Source: Pseudovibrio sp. Tun.PSC04-5.I4
GTDB lineage: Bacteria; Pseudomonadota; Alphaproteobacteria; Rhizobiales; Stappiaceae
Assembly: GCF_900104145.1 (NCBI RefSeq)
Contig: NZ_FNLB01000006.1
Location: 1,075,001 to 1,139,000 of the forward strand
DNA length: 64,000 nt
Direction of reading: 5' to 3'
This document shows positions 45,164 to 54,345 of the stretch, piece by piece. The notes below the pieces were generated by a model, which saw only the letters and a program-made list of their open reading frames with translations, was not told the origin of the DNA and ran no database searches. The translations under genes and the position numbers were made by a program. Position 1 is the stretch's first letter, and each line of letters begins with the position of its first letter.

Positions 45164-45475
45164 AACCTAGTCGCAGTATGCACTTTAATTTTTGAGAGAC
45201 CGCTCTGTGTCCTCAAGGGAATAACTTTTGCAATTCCGTTGAATAATCGAAATATATTCCATAATAATTATTGATATATGATTTGGCATAACCTCAAAAT
45301 CCCCGTAGTTACGTGTCACTCAATCAGCTAGTAGCTCTGATGAGGGGGTGCCGCTATTCTAAGGATTGCACGTGTCGGAAAAGAAATATTCACTAGCTGG
45401 GGCATAATTAGCTGAGTATGCCTCAGTATGGAGAGCCGGTTGAGTTAGTCTTTGCAGACCTCATCAACCGGAGCA
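45164..45475. other. Intergenic region before fpr
   Basis: 312 bases, A/T-rich in the middle (around 45245-45295). No ORF with a ribosome site and no strong repeat. It should contain the fpr promoter; no convincing hexamer pair was found. Confidence 0.4.
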
Positions 45476-46297
45476 ATGCAAGAGATGAACCAGATACTAA
45501 AGGATTTTGAATTGAAGACAGCAGTTCCTGCAAATGTATTTGTAGAAACAGTTACGGAAGTGACTCACTTCACAGACCGTCTTTTCCGGTTCAAAATCAC
45601 TCGTCCAGCAAGTTTCAGGTTTCGCTCTGGTGAATTTGTCATGATTGGTCTGATGATCGATGGCAAACCGTTGTTCCGCGCCTATTCCATTGCAAGTCCG
45701 TCATGGGATGAAGAACTGGAGTTCTTTTCCATTAAAGTGCCGGATGGACCTCTGACCCAGCATTTGCAAAATGTGAAGATAGGCGACGAGATTTTCCTGA
45801 AGAAAAAGTCGACTGGCACTCTCGTATTGGATGCTCTTTCACCAGCAAAGCGGCTCTACATGTTCTCTTCTGGTACTGGTATTGCCCCTTTTGCGAGTCT
45901 CATTCGGGATCCGGAGACCTATGAGAAATTTGAGGAAGTCATCCTGACCCATACAACTCGTGAGATTGCAGAGCTTCAGTATGGGGAACAGCTAATAGCC
46001 GATATCTCTAAGGATCCGCTGATCGGAGAAATGGCTCAGGGCAAGTTGCACCTTTACAACTCAGTTACCCGCGAGAAGTTTCAACGGGAAGGCCGGATCA
46101 CACATCTGATTGACAGCGGGAAATTGTTTTCTGACCTCGGTGTCCCAAAACTCAATTCGGCCGAAGATCGAGCGATGATTTGTGGCTCAATGCACATGAT
46201 CGCTGATACCAAAACCTTGCTGGAACAACGAGGTTTTGATGAAGGTGCGAACAACCACCCAAGTGATTTTGTTGTTGAACGTGCATTCGTGGGGTAA
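45476..46297 (+). CDS. fpr: Ferredoxin/flavodoxin-NADP+ reductase
   Basis: About 273 residues, FAD enzyme of the bacterial Fpr type. The FAD-binding region includes RAYSIASPSWDEELEFFSIK. The NADP-binding fold has MFSSGTGIAPFASLIRDPET, LTHTTREIAELQY and MICGSMHM, and the C-terminal VERAFVG is typical of bacterial-class FNRs. It moves electrons between NADPH and ferredoxin or flavodoxin, often in the oxidative stress response. The start is uncertain between the ATGs at 45476 and 45485; GGAG lies close upstream of both. The next gene is recX. Confidence 0.9.
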   Translation: MQEMNQILKDFELKTAVPANVFVETVTEVTHFTDRLFRFKITRPASFRFRSGEFVMIGLMIDGKPLFRAYSIASPSWDEELEFFSIKVPDGPLTQHLQNVKIGDEIFLKKKSTGTLVLDALSPAKRLYMFSSGTGIAPFASLIRDPETYEKFEEVILTHTTREIAELQYGEQLIADISKDPLIGEMAQGKLHLYNSVTREKFQREGRITHLIDSGKLFSDLGVPKLNSAEDRAMICGSMHMIADTKTLLEQRGFDEGANNHPSDFVVERAFVG

Positions 46298-46353
46298 ATC
46301 CTCCTGCAAAATATGCTAGCTGAAAGCTGGTTTGTTTTGCAAATGAGGGCAGT

Positions 46354-46887
46354 GTGGCAAAGAAAATATCTTCCGGTTATCTCCGTCGCGCTGCCTTGCA
46401 TTATCTCAACCGTTACAGTACCTCAGAAGACAGCTTACGCCGTGTTTTGAAGCGCAAGATAGACAAACGGGCACGCGAAGCAGAAGAAGATCCCTCAGAG
46501 CTTTATGAACTCATAGACCCCACGATTGAGTTTTGTCGTGAGCATAAGTTTATTGATGATCTCAGGTTCGCACAAAGTAAAATCAGAACTGGAACCATAA
46601 GAGGCAAATCTCAATCACGGTTAAAGCTGGAGTTAAATGCGAAGGGGGTATCCGGAGAGGACATCCAATCAGCGTTTGACGAGGAAACCCATGATGAAGA
46701 TAAAGCAGCATTGGCTTACGCAAAACGACGAGGTTTAGGTCCATGGCGAAGAAAGCCGAAGGACGAGCGTAAGGACAAAGAATTAGCCAGTCTGGTTCGA
46801 GCTGGATTTTCGTTTTCCATGGCACAGCAAATCATCGATATGTCGTTGGAGGAAGCCGAGGATATTATTTTCGCGCGTCAACTTTGA
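46354..46887 (+). CDS. recX: Regulatory protein RecX
   Basis: 177 residues from a GTG. RecX binds RecA filaments and limits their activity. The three-helix-repeat architecture is recognisable: SGYLRRAALHYLNRYSTSED, FIDDLRFAQSKIR, GKSQSRLKLELNAKGVSGED, and the C-terminal AGFSFSMAQQIIDM. It lies 56 bp after fpr on the same strand and away from recA, as is common in alphaproteobacteria. Confidence 0.85.
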   Translation: MAKKISSGYLRRAALHYLNRYSTSEDSLRRVLKRKIDKRAREAEEDPSELYELIDPTIEFCREHKFIDDLRFAQSKIRTGTIRGKSQSRLKLELNAKGVSGEDIQSAFDEETHDEDKAALAYAKRRGLGPWRRKPKDERKDKELASLVRAGFSFSMAQQIIDMSLEEAEDIIFARQL

Positions 46888-47002
46888 CTATTTTCTTAAA
46901 GTCATCCGAAAAACGAGAAAGCAGTATTTGAAGCACAGCAACAATTTTCCCATAGATTAAGCCAGTCAGCTCAATGTCAGGCGCGATGCCTAGGGAGAGA
47001 AT

Positions 47003-48133
47003 ATGCTGTTTGCAGCCTATCGCCGAGTTTTATGGGAGCGCAGCATTCCAGCTTACGTGCTGAGTTTTATTTTGATCGGCTTGGCAGCTGATACTGCTTT
47101 GGCCAGTCAAACCCCCTCTGCAAAACCTAGTTTAAATCCCGATAATACAGAAGTAATCGTGACGCCGCAGCAAGGCGGAACAGTGCATGTTGATGAGCTT
47201 CGCAAAAACGGTTGTTCTGTTATTATAGACGACTTTGATGAGTACCCGAGCGCTTCTAATTGGGACGTCCACCGCATGAACAAACCTGAAAATTTCCAGA
47301 TTGAAAGCCAGGTTGTGAGGGATGGTGGTCACGCGCTTGCCATCACCGTATTTGGTGACGATGAGTTGGATGCTGAGGGCAACCTCAAAAATGAACTTTG
47401 GGAAGCACGCCAAAACCGTTGTAAATTCGGTGATGAAGTTTGGTATTCCTTCAGTTTTCGCATTGATGGAACAGTCTGGCCGGCAGGTTCAACCAGATGG
47501 GTGATAGGCCAATGGAAGGAAGATTCCGGCGGCAGTCCATTTCTGGCGCAACGGTTTGATAACGGCGTGTTTCACATCACTGTGCAGCATAATAAAGTTC
47601 GCCAACTGGTAGCGCAGGCGGAAGGCAGTTATCAGCAGGATTTCAGTGATTTTTCGATTGAATTTCGGCAAATGTTGAGTTTAGATCGTCAAGGTTTTCG
47701 GAATAAAAATGATGCCAGTCGCACCTCAGATGATTTTCTCGGCAGTGGCTTAACCATACCGGAACTCAAAAAAGCTATTGAGGAACAGGATACCTCAAAA
47801 TTTCCATTCTTGGTTGATCCGGAAACCTACTCAGATTACCCCGGTATCCAGATTGAGCTCTCTGATGACCCCGTTTTGCCAAACCCAACCACAGGCTGGG
47901 TCGATATGCGTTATCGCGTAAAGGGCAGCCGGCTGGGGCAGGGCCTTATCGAAATCTGGGCCAACAACAAATTCATCGCGCGCGTCACCGGTTACATCGG
48001 CAATGATGAGTTTAACGGTGACACTCAGTACTTCAAGTTCGGCCATTATCGCGACTATGATCGGGATGATCTACAATCAACGGTCTATCTGGACCGCTTC
48101 CGCAGAGGCCCAGAACGATCAGACGTGGACTAA
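47003..48133 (+). CDS. Exported polysaccharide lyase-like protein
   Basis: 376 residues. Signal peptide residues about 1-35 (YVLSFILIGLAADTALAS). The body resembles the heparin-lyase I / glucuronan-lyase jelly-roll family: DEVWYSFSFRID, WVIGQWKEDSGGSPFLAQRF, VDMRYRVKGSRLGQGLIEIW, YFKFGHYRDYDRDD. It probably cleaves an acidic polysaccharide in the periplasm or outside the cell; the substrate is not known. GGGAGAG before the ATG supports the start. The stop overlaps the convergent fhs stop by four bases. Confidence 0.72.
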   Translation: MLFAAYRRVLWERSIPAYVLSFILIGLAADTALASQTPSAKPSLNPDNTEVIVTPQQGGTVHVDELRKNGCSVIIDDFDEYPSASNWDVHRMNKPENFQIESQVVRDGGHALAITVFGDDELDAEGNLKNELWEARQNRCKFGDEVWYSFSFRIDGTVWPAGSTRWVIGQWKEDSGGSPFLAQRFDNGVFHITVQHNKVRQLVAQAEGSYQQDFSDFSIEFRQMLSLDRQGFRNKNDASRTSDDFLGSGLTIPELKKAIEEQDTSKFPFLVDPETYSDYPGIQIELSDDPVLPNPTTGWVDMRYRVKGSRLGQGLIEIWANNKFIARVTGYIGNDEFNGDTQYFKFGHYRDYDRDDLQSTVYLDRFRRGPERSDVD

Positions 48134-49797
48134 AATAACCCTTCAATCTGGCCGTTCTCATCAAGTCCGATGGTTTCAGCAGCTGGATGGCGCGGCAATC
48201 CCGGCATCACCATAACGTCTCCGGTCAAGACCACGATAAACCCTGCACCCGCAGAAAGCTTCACTTCACGAACGTGGACACTGTGATCCGTTGGAGCGCC
48301 AAGTTTGCTTGGGTCGGTTGAAAATGAATAGGGCGTTTTGGCCATACATACAGGAAGGTGCCCATAACCTCTGTCTTCAAAGGATTTGAGCTGGTCCAGC
48401 ACCGGTTGTTCGCAGGCAACAGAAGACGCTCCGTAGACCCCCTTGCCAATTGCCTCAATCTTATCCCAAAGCGGCTGGTCATCATCGTAAAGGAATTTGA
48501 AATTGGAGGGAGTTTTACCCATCAACTTTACTACGTCACGAGCCAACTGTTCGGTACCCGCAGATCCATCGGCCCAGTGTGTGCATGAAACAGCATGCAC
48601 GCCAAGCGCTTCAACTCGTTCTGTGAGCAGCGCAATTTCATCGTCCGTGTCATCTACAAACCGGTTGATGGCAACAATCACAGGAACTTGGTAGGATGTA
48701 GTGTTCTTGATATGGCGTTCCAGATTGCTCAAGCCTTGCGAAAGTGCAGTCAGGTTCTCCGTACTCAGTTCTTTTTTCGAGACACCGCCGTGCATTTTGA
48801 GCGCGCGTACCGTGGCAACAATAACCACAGCATCAGGCGCTAAACCAGCTTGGCGGCATTTGATGTTGAAGAATTTCTCCGCTCCCAAATCTGCCCCAAA
48901 TCCAGCTTCAGTCACAACATAATCTGCAAGTTTAAGTGCAGTCTTTGTTGCGATAACGGAGTTGCACCCATGCGCGATATTTGCAAATGGCCCTCCATGA
49001 ATTATTGCTGGGTTGTTCTCCAGCGTCTGGACCAGATTAGGACGCAGCGCATCCTTCAAAAGCACAGTCATTGCGCCATCTGCTTTGATGTCGCGGCAAT
49101 ACACCGGCGTTTTATCGCGGCGGTAGGCGATAAGAAGTCGGCCCAGCCGCTCCTGCAAGTCTTCAAGGTTTTCAGCAAGGCACAACACGGCCATCACTTC
49201 GGAGGCAACGGTAATGTCATACCCGGATTCTGACGGGAACCCGTTACTCACACCGCCAAGGCCGGTCGTGATGGTGCGTATGGCACGGTCATTGATATCT
49301 ACCACACGGCGCCAGACGATGCGGCGCTGGTCAAGGTCCTCTGCGTTACCCCAGTAAATGTGGTTATCAATCATCGCAGAAAGCAGATTATGCGCAGTCG
49401 AGATCGCATGCATGTCTCCGGTGAAATGAAGGTTGATATCCTCCATAGGCACCACTTGTGCATACCCGCCGCCAGCAGCTCCGCCCTTCATGCCAAAACA
49501 AGGCCCCAGAGAAGGTTCACGCAGGCAAATCGCGGTCTTCAATCCGATGCGGTTGAGCGCATCACCCAGCCCAACTGTTGTCGTCGTTTTACCTTCGCCA
49601 GCCGGTGTAGGCGACATGGCAGTCACAAGAATGAGCTTGCCTTGCTTTGGATCAATCGATTCTGGCAATTCATCCAAATTAATCTTTGCTTTGAAGCGAC
49701 CGTAAGGCTCCAATGCAGCTTCCGGGATGTTCAGATCTTGAGCAATGCGAGCAATGGGATGCATTTCAGCTGCGCGCGCAATTTCAATATCTTTCAT
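48130..49797 (-). CDS. fhs: Formate-tetrahydrofolate ligase
   Basis: About 555 residues, the full length of the enzyme. It makes 10-formyl-THF from formate, ATP and THF. TAMSPTPAGEGKTTTTVGLG is the P-loop, REPSLGPCFGMKGGAAGGGY and FTGDMHAI are family signatures, and VMPGLP is near the C-terminus. The ATG at 49797 follows GGAG at eight bases; the ORF's upstream extension is discarded. It supplies one-carbon units to purN-type reactions. Confidence 0.96.
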   Translation of the reverse strand: MKDIEIARAAEMHPIARIAQDLNIPEAALEPYGRFKAKINLDELPESIDPKQGKLILVTAMSPTPAGEGKTTTTVGLGDALNRIGLKTAICLREPSLGPCFGMKGGAAGGGYAQVVPMEDINLHFTGDMHAISTAHNLLSAMIDNHIYWGNAEDLDQRRIVWRRVVDINDRAIRTITTGLGGVSNGFPSESGYDITVASEVMAVLCLAENLEDLQERLGRLLIAYRRDKTPVYCRDIKADGAMTVLLKDALRPNLVQTLENNPAIIHGGPFANIAHGCNSVIATKTALKLADYVVTEAGFGADLGAEKFFNIKCRQAGLAPDAVVIVATVRALKMHGGVSKKELSTENLTALSQGLSNLERHIKNTTSYQVPVIVAINRFVDDTDDEIALLTERVEALGVHAVSCTHWADGSAGTEQLARDVVKLMGKTPSNFKFLYDDDQPLWDKIEAIGKGVYGASSVACEQPVLDQLKSFEDRGYGHLPVCMAKTPYSFSTDPSKLGAPTDHSVHVREVKLSAGAGFIVVLTGDVMVMPGLPRHPAAETIGLDENGQIEGLF

Positions 49798-50100
49798 GGG
49801 AAATCTCCGGAAGGCATAGCCTGAGTAAATCAATGTGCCTCAGAAAAGCACTGTGCTTGACGCTGCTCTACAAAATGTGCGGAGAAAGTGCAAGGTCACA
49901 TAAGGGTTAGCTAAAATGAAATGTGACGCAGGCTTGTTTCAATGGTTAGCAGAATTGTGGAACTTTCTTGCGGGAATAGTTGTTGGCTATTTCAAATAAC
50001 CAATCACTACGCTTGCGCCCAAAAACCAAGGCCAGTAGAGCTGATAAGGTTTTCAATTCTGACTACGCATTCGTCGTAGCTTTTTCCGGTTAGGTCCCCC

Positions 50101-50994
50101 ATGTACTTATTTGAAGTTGCTGCGCTTGGCGCTGCTGCCGCTTGGGCTGTGGGAAGCCTTATTTCTGCTAAGCCAGCAGCGCATCTTGGAGCCATTGGCT
50201 TTAACTGTGTGCGCATGTGGTTTGTGGTGCTGTTTCTCGGCACCTATGTTTTGGCGACCGGAAGTTGGAGCACTGTTGATTCCAGTCACTCATTTCTTAT
50301 CTTTATGTCTGGCTTCATTGGCATCTTTATGGGGGATACTCTGTTGTTCCTCACACTCAACAGAATGGGCCCACGTCGAACCGCCATTTTGTTCTCCATG
50401 AACGCCCCCATGTCCGCATTGCTCGGCTGGGTATTTTTATCAGAGGAACTACCCTTCCAGGCAATTATCGGAATTTCTATCGTGATAGTTGGCGTTTTGA
50501 TGGCCATTGCATTCGGTAAACGAAAAGACCAGTTGCACAAATGGGAGAGCATAAAAGGCCCCATTGTCGTTGGTGTTCTGTTCGGCACATTGGCTGCGCT
50601 TTCTCAATCCGTTGGATCCATCATCATCCGCCCCGTAATGGCAAGCGGTGCTGATCCCGTCGCTGTGTCCTTAATGCGCTGTACCATTGCTGCATTTGGT
50701 TTGCTGGCGCTGTTCTACCTGCCGGGAAGACCATTCAAACTTGCCAATCCAATAAACAAAGAAATTGTAGCCTTGGCTTCACTCTCAGGCGTGCTGGGCA
50801 TGGGTATTGGGATGACCTTGATCCTCTACGCTCTGAGCGGAGGTGAAGTTGGCATTGTGTCCACACTCTCAGCAACCACACCAGCAATGATGCTGCCCGT
50901 GCTCTGGTCTCAAACAAAAGAGTGTCCAGCTGTTGGTGCGTGGGTTGGGGCGGCATTGGTTATTGTTGGCTGCGGATTGCTCTTCATGAGCTAG
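50101..50994 (+). CDS. DMT/EamA family transporter
   Basis: 297 residues, ten predicted membrane helices in two EamA repeats (residues about 5-135 and 155-295). Repeat 1 contains DTLLFLTLNRMGPRRTAILF and repeat 2 contains GMTLILYALSGGEVGIVSTL. The drug/metabolite transporter superfamily; the substrate cannot be inferred. It stands between fhs and the cobalamin riboswitch, with no partner gene. Confidence 0.85.
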   Translation: MYLFEVAALGAAAAWAVGSLISAKPAAHLGAIGFNCVRMWFVVLFLGTYVLATGSWSTVDSSHSFLIFMSGFIGIFMGDTLLFLTLNRMGPRRTAILFSMNAPMSALLGWVFLSEELPFQAIIGISIVIVGVLMAIAFGKRKDQLHKWESIKGPIVVGVLFGTLAALSQSVGSIIIRPVMASGADPVAVSLMRCTIAAFGLLALFYLPGRPFKLANPINKEIVALASLSGVLGMGIGMTLILYALSGGEVGIVSTLSATTPAMMLPVLWSQTKECPAVGAWVGAALVIVGCGLLFMS

Positions 50995-51138
50995 GCGGCG
51001 TGTCACTGTTGCTACCAGAGCTAGAGTTTTACCGTATTGAAATACAATATCTGTGAATTTAGCCCGTTAATAGTCTGATTTGGCGAGCGTGCAGTTCCAG
51101 ATGCTTGACGGCCCCCATTCTAATCTGATCAATAGAAT
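50995..51138. other. Region before the cobalamin riboswitch
   Basis: 144 bases between the EamA gene and the riboswitch. The btuB promoter should lie here. No ORF of significance. Confidence 0.35.
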
Positions 51139-51331
51139 TGTATTTGGTATTTTTGTCATGTTGGCAAAAATGAAAAGGGAACACGATCCGCATAGCGAAA
51201 GCCGTGGCTGCCCCCGCAACTGTGAGCGTAGAGCTGATATCCATTATTGCCACTGACAACAGTGTTTAAAGCTGAGTTGGGAAGGCCGGATATGAGTGAT
51301 GACGCGCAAGCCAGGAGACCTGCCAAATACA
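51139..51331 (+). ncRNA. Cobalamin (adenosylcobalamin) riboswitch
   Basis: A closing stem P1 is perfect: TGTATTTGG (51139-51147) with CCAAATACA (51323-51331). Inside lie conserved parts: AAAGGGAA, the B12 box-like region GCTGCCCCCGCAACTGTGAG, GCCACTG, TTGGGAAGG and the 3' part GACGCGCAAGCCAGGAGACC. It precedes the B12 uptake genes btuB-F-C-D and would turn them off when cobalamin is plentiful. Confidence 0.93.
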
Positions 51332-51471
51332 GTCACTCACCCAAAGCGCGGGGCGTGCTGTGGGGCGGTACTCCGTTCAAGTGACATTCACAGTGCGTCT
51401 GGGCACAAAACCGTTCCTCCTGTTTTTCAGTGGGTCGGGATTGCTGTGTCCGGATATGCACAATGCAAGCA

Positions 51472-51497
51472 ACAGCATGGCATCCAACAGATGCTGT
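51472..51497 (+). promoter_or_regulatory. Hairpin directly before the btuB start codon
   Basis: ACAGCAT and ATGCTGT (perfect 7-bp stem) close a 12-nt loop, ending two bases before the btuB ATG. It would hide the ribosome-binding region and is a candidate expression platform of the riboswitch; no intrinsic terminator was seen between 51332 and 51499. Confidence 0.5.
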
Positions 51498-51499
51498 GA

Positions 51500-53371
51500 A
51501 TGGTGGACACGACTGTGCGTTTACAAACTCAATACTCAGCTGCGCTGAAATCCAGCGCCGCATTCATTGCGCTCCTCAGCACAATTGCAACCGGCAAAGC
51601 AGAGGAGGTTCTGCTCGATGACGTGATCGTCACCGCAAATCGGTATGAGACAGAAGCAGGAAAAACAGGCTCCACCACTATCGTGGTGACAGAAGAAGAG
51701 CTGGAAGAAGATGGCTCCGTCTTCGTGCAGGAGTATCTCGCAAAACTGCCGGGTCTCTCTTTTACTCAAAATGGCGGTGCAGGCAAAAAAAGCACAATCA
51801 CCCTTCGTGGTATGTCGTCGCGCTACATTAAAGTTCTGGTAGACGGCATCGATATCTCCGACCCATCCGGGCCGCAGGTTTCAACTAGGTTGGAACATCT
51901 TCTTCTCGCCGATGTTGAACGGATTGAGGTGCTGAAGGGCTCTCAAAGCGCGCTGTATGGCGGCCAAGCGGTTGCAGGTGTCATAAATATCATGACAAAG
52001 CGTGCACCTGCCGGAACTGTAAAACAGAACGCTCAGGTGGAAGCTGGCGCTTATAAAACCTTTAAAGCATTCTACGGATTACAAGCCGCAACGGATCGCT
52101 CTGATATAGCCATCAGCGCAGAACATTTTCGAACAGAAGGGTTCAGTGCTCAAACTCCAAAGGGAGGCCCAGCTGATATGGATGGATATGAGAACACAAC
52201 TCTGTCAGCGCGTGGCTCATTTGATGCGACCGACAATCTGAATATCTACTTTTCTGTACGCGGTGCTAAGGGGATTTCAGAAATTGATGGCTATAACGAT
52301 CCAGATCGTCACGATGAAATGCTCTATCGACAAATCTCAGGGAAACTGGGAGCAAACATTCTCTGGCTGTCAGATCAAGTAACGAGTGATGTCTCGGTAG
52401 AGACTACGGATATAAAACGAGAACAAGACTATGCCAAAGCGGGCAAAGCAAACAGTGTTTTTGAGGGGGCTAGGTTAAAATTTGCTCTCCAAAATGACTT
52501 GGAAGTCAGTGATCGAGTGACCTTCAATTTGGGTGCCGACTGGATGCGCGAAACGGCAAGAGGTCAGGATGAAGCAAGGTTAGCAGGTGGCTTTGTTCAG
52601 GCTCTTATAGAGCCAGTTGATGGGCTCAACTTGGCGGCGTCAGCACGAGTGGATAACCACAGTGAATTCGGGAACTATTGGTCAGGCCGACTAACCGCAT
52701 CCTATCAAATTTTAGAAAATACACGCCTTCACTCCAGCTTTGGAAATGGATTCAGAGCCCCCTCTCTTTACGAGCTTTACAACCCAGAATATGGCAATGA
52801 AAGCCTTGAGCCGGAAACTAGTCTGAGTTTTGATCTTGGAATTGAGCTAGGTTGGTTTGGTGATAAAATCAAAACTTCAGCAACCTACTTTGACATTCTG
52901 ACAAATAACCTGATTGTCTACCATGATTTTGGAACTGTGAGTGATCCCTACAAAGGTGAATATAGGCAGATTACCGGAACATCTCGCAGTCAAGGGATAG
53001 AGCTTGGTGCCAGCTATGCCCCCGTCGAAAACCTACGCCTTTCCAGTGCATACACCTACACATGGGCAACCGAAGACGGTGGCAAGCGCCGGGACAGGGT
53101 TCCACTACATGACCTTAACGTTGCAGTGAGTTATGACCCGACAGAAGACATCACGCTTAACGTCAATGGGAACTTTATCGCAGGTCTCACCGACAAGGGC
53201 AAAGATATGAAAGATACATTCTTACTCGGAGCAAAAGCCTCTTACGATGTGACCGAGGAAGTGGAAGTCTATGTTCGCGGTGAAAACCTTCTAAATCAGC
53301 GATATGAGCGTATCAAAGGCTATCAGACGTCCGGTCTGGCAGTTTATGCTGGTCTGCGTGCAAGTTTCTGA
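51500..53371 (+). CDS. btuB: TonB-dependent outer-membrane cobalamin receptor
   Basis: 623 residues. A signal-like region occupies residues about 10-33, followed by the TonB box-like DDVIVTANRYE, a plug domain (VQEYLAKLPGLSFTQNGGAG, RGMSSRYIKVLVDGID, EVLKGSQSALYGGQAVAGVI) and a 22-strand-type barrel to the C-terminal GLAVYAGLRASF. The cobalamin riboswitch and the btuFCD genes directly downstream identify it as the B12 receptor. The ATG at 51500 is preceded by the hairpin noted and lacks a clear ribosome site of its own. Confidence 0.9.
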   Translation: MVDTTVRLQTQYSAALKSSAAFIALLSTIATGKAEEVLLDDVIVTANRYETEAGKTGSTTIVVTEEELEEDGSVFVQEYLAKLPGLSFTQNGGAGKKSTITLRGMSSRYIKVLVDGIDISDPSGPQVSTRLEHLLLADVERIEVLKGSQSALYGGQAVAGVINIMTKRAPAGTVKQNAQVEAGAYKTFKAFYGLQAATDRSDIAISAEHFRTEGFSAQTPKGGPADMDGYENTTLSARGSFDATDNLNIYFSVRGAKGISEIDGYNDPDRHDEMLYRQISGKLGANILWLSDQVTSDVSVETTDIKREQDYAKAGKANSVFEGARLKFALQNDLEVSDRVTFNLGADWMRETARGQDEARLAGGFVQALIEPVDGLNLAASARVDNHSEFGNYWSGRLTASYQILENTRLHSSFGNGFRAPSLYELYNPEYGNESLEPETSLSFDLGIELGWFGDKIKTSATYFDILTNNLIVYHDFGTVSDPYKGEYRQITGTSRSQGIELGASYAPVENLRLSSAYTYTWATEDGGKRRDRVPLHDLNVAVSYDPTEDITLNVNGNFIAGLTDKGKDMKDTFLLGAKASYDVTEEVEVYVRGENLLNQRYERIKGYQTSGLAVYAGLRASF

Positions 53372-53466
53372 TTAAAAAGGCCGTCCGGTTTCAGCTCCTT
53401 CTCGAAAGCCTGTGCTAAGTTCGGGAAGGAGCTGGCGAACCGTTGGACGGGTCTCTTTTCAAGGTC

Positions 53467-54345
53467 ATGATGCGAAACAAAATAAAAAAAACCGTGCAGG
53501 CAGCACTGCTGATATTGCTCAGCATCAGCGCTACCCCCGCGCGTGCAGACCGGCTAGAGACACGCTATCCTGAGCGCGTTGTTTCCATGAATCTTTGCAC
53601 CGACCAGTTTGCCATGTTGCTTGCCAGCGAGAGGCAGCTCATTTCAGTTTCCAAACTTGCGTCCAATCCGATGCTGTCTGTTATGAGTGAAGCTGCCAAA
53701 CGCTATCCGGTGAATTTTGGGGGAGCGGAAGAAATCTATCTGATGAACCCTGACCTGGTCATCGCTGGCACATACACCAACCAAACCACGGTCGAGCTAC
53801 TACGTGGCTTGGGTATAGAAGTGGTACAGGTTCCTCCGGTTCGCACCATCAATGATATTGCATCAGAATTGCGCAGACTGGGAGGGCTTTTGGGTCGCCA
53901 GCAACGTGCGGAAGAACTCGCCAGCGACTTTGAACAAGCCATCACAAAGGCCGTCGAGGCGCAGCCGAACAGGAAGCCACGCGCCGCAGTTTACTACGCC
54001 AACGGCTATACAGCGGGGGATGGCAGTCTCGTCAATGAGATCATCAAAACCTCAGGTCTTCAAAACATTGCAAATAATCTCGGATTAAAGGGCACCAGCA
54101 AATTGCCACTGGAACAACTGATCCTCGAAAACCCACAGGTGTTGGTAGAGGGAACCCAGTTTTCCGATAAGCCTGCACTGGCGTTCGAACTGCTGGCACA
54201 TCCCGCTTTGCAACGAACTCTCGGCAACAGCGGTAAGGTTCTGGTAGAAGACAAATACACCATCTGTGGACTTCCATTCGTTACAGAAGCAATTAAGAAG
54301 CTGGCAAACCAAGCCGCACGTTTGGAACCCAATGAAAATGAATAG
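53467..54345 (+). CDS. btuF: Periplasmic cobalamin-binding protein
   Basis: About 292 residues. Signal peptide residues about 5-28 (AALLILLSISATPARA). Class III substrate-binding fold: RVVSMNLCTDQFAMLLA, YLMNPDLVIAGTYTNQTTVE and AVYYANGYTAGDGSL. Between a TonB receptor controlled by a B12 riboswitch and a BtuCD pair, it is the B12-binding protein. The ATG at 53467 (or 53470) follows AAGG; the upstream TTG at 53443 is not supported. Its 3' end overlaps btuC by 14 bp. Confidence 0.85.
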   Translation: MMRNKIKKTVQAALLILLSISATPARADRLETRYPERVVSMNLCTDQFAMLLASERQLISVSKLASNPMLSVMSEAAKRYPVNFGGAEEIYLMNPDLVIAGTYTNQTTVELLRGLGIEVVQVPPVRTINDIASELRRLGGLLGRQQRAEELASDFEQAITKAVEAQPNRKPRAAVYYANGYTAGDGSLVNEIIKTSGLQNIANNLGLKGTSKLPLEQLILENPQVLVEGTQFSDKPALAFELLAHPALQRTLGNSGKVLVEDKYTICGLPFVTEAIKKLANQAARLEPNENE

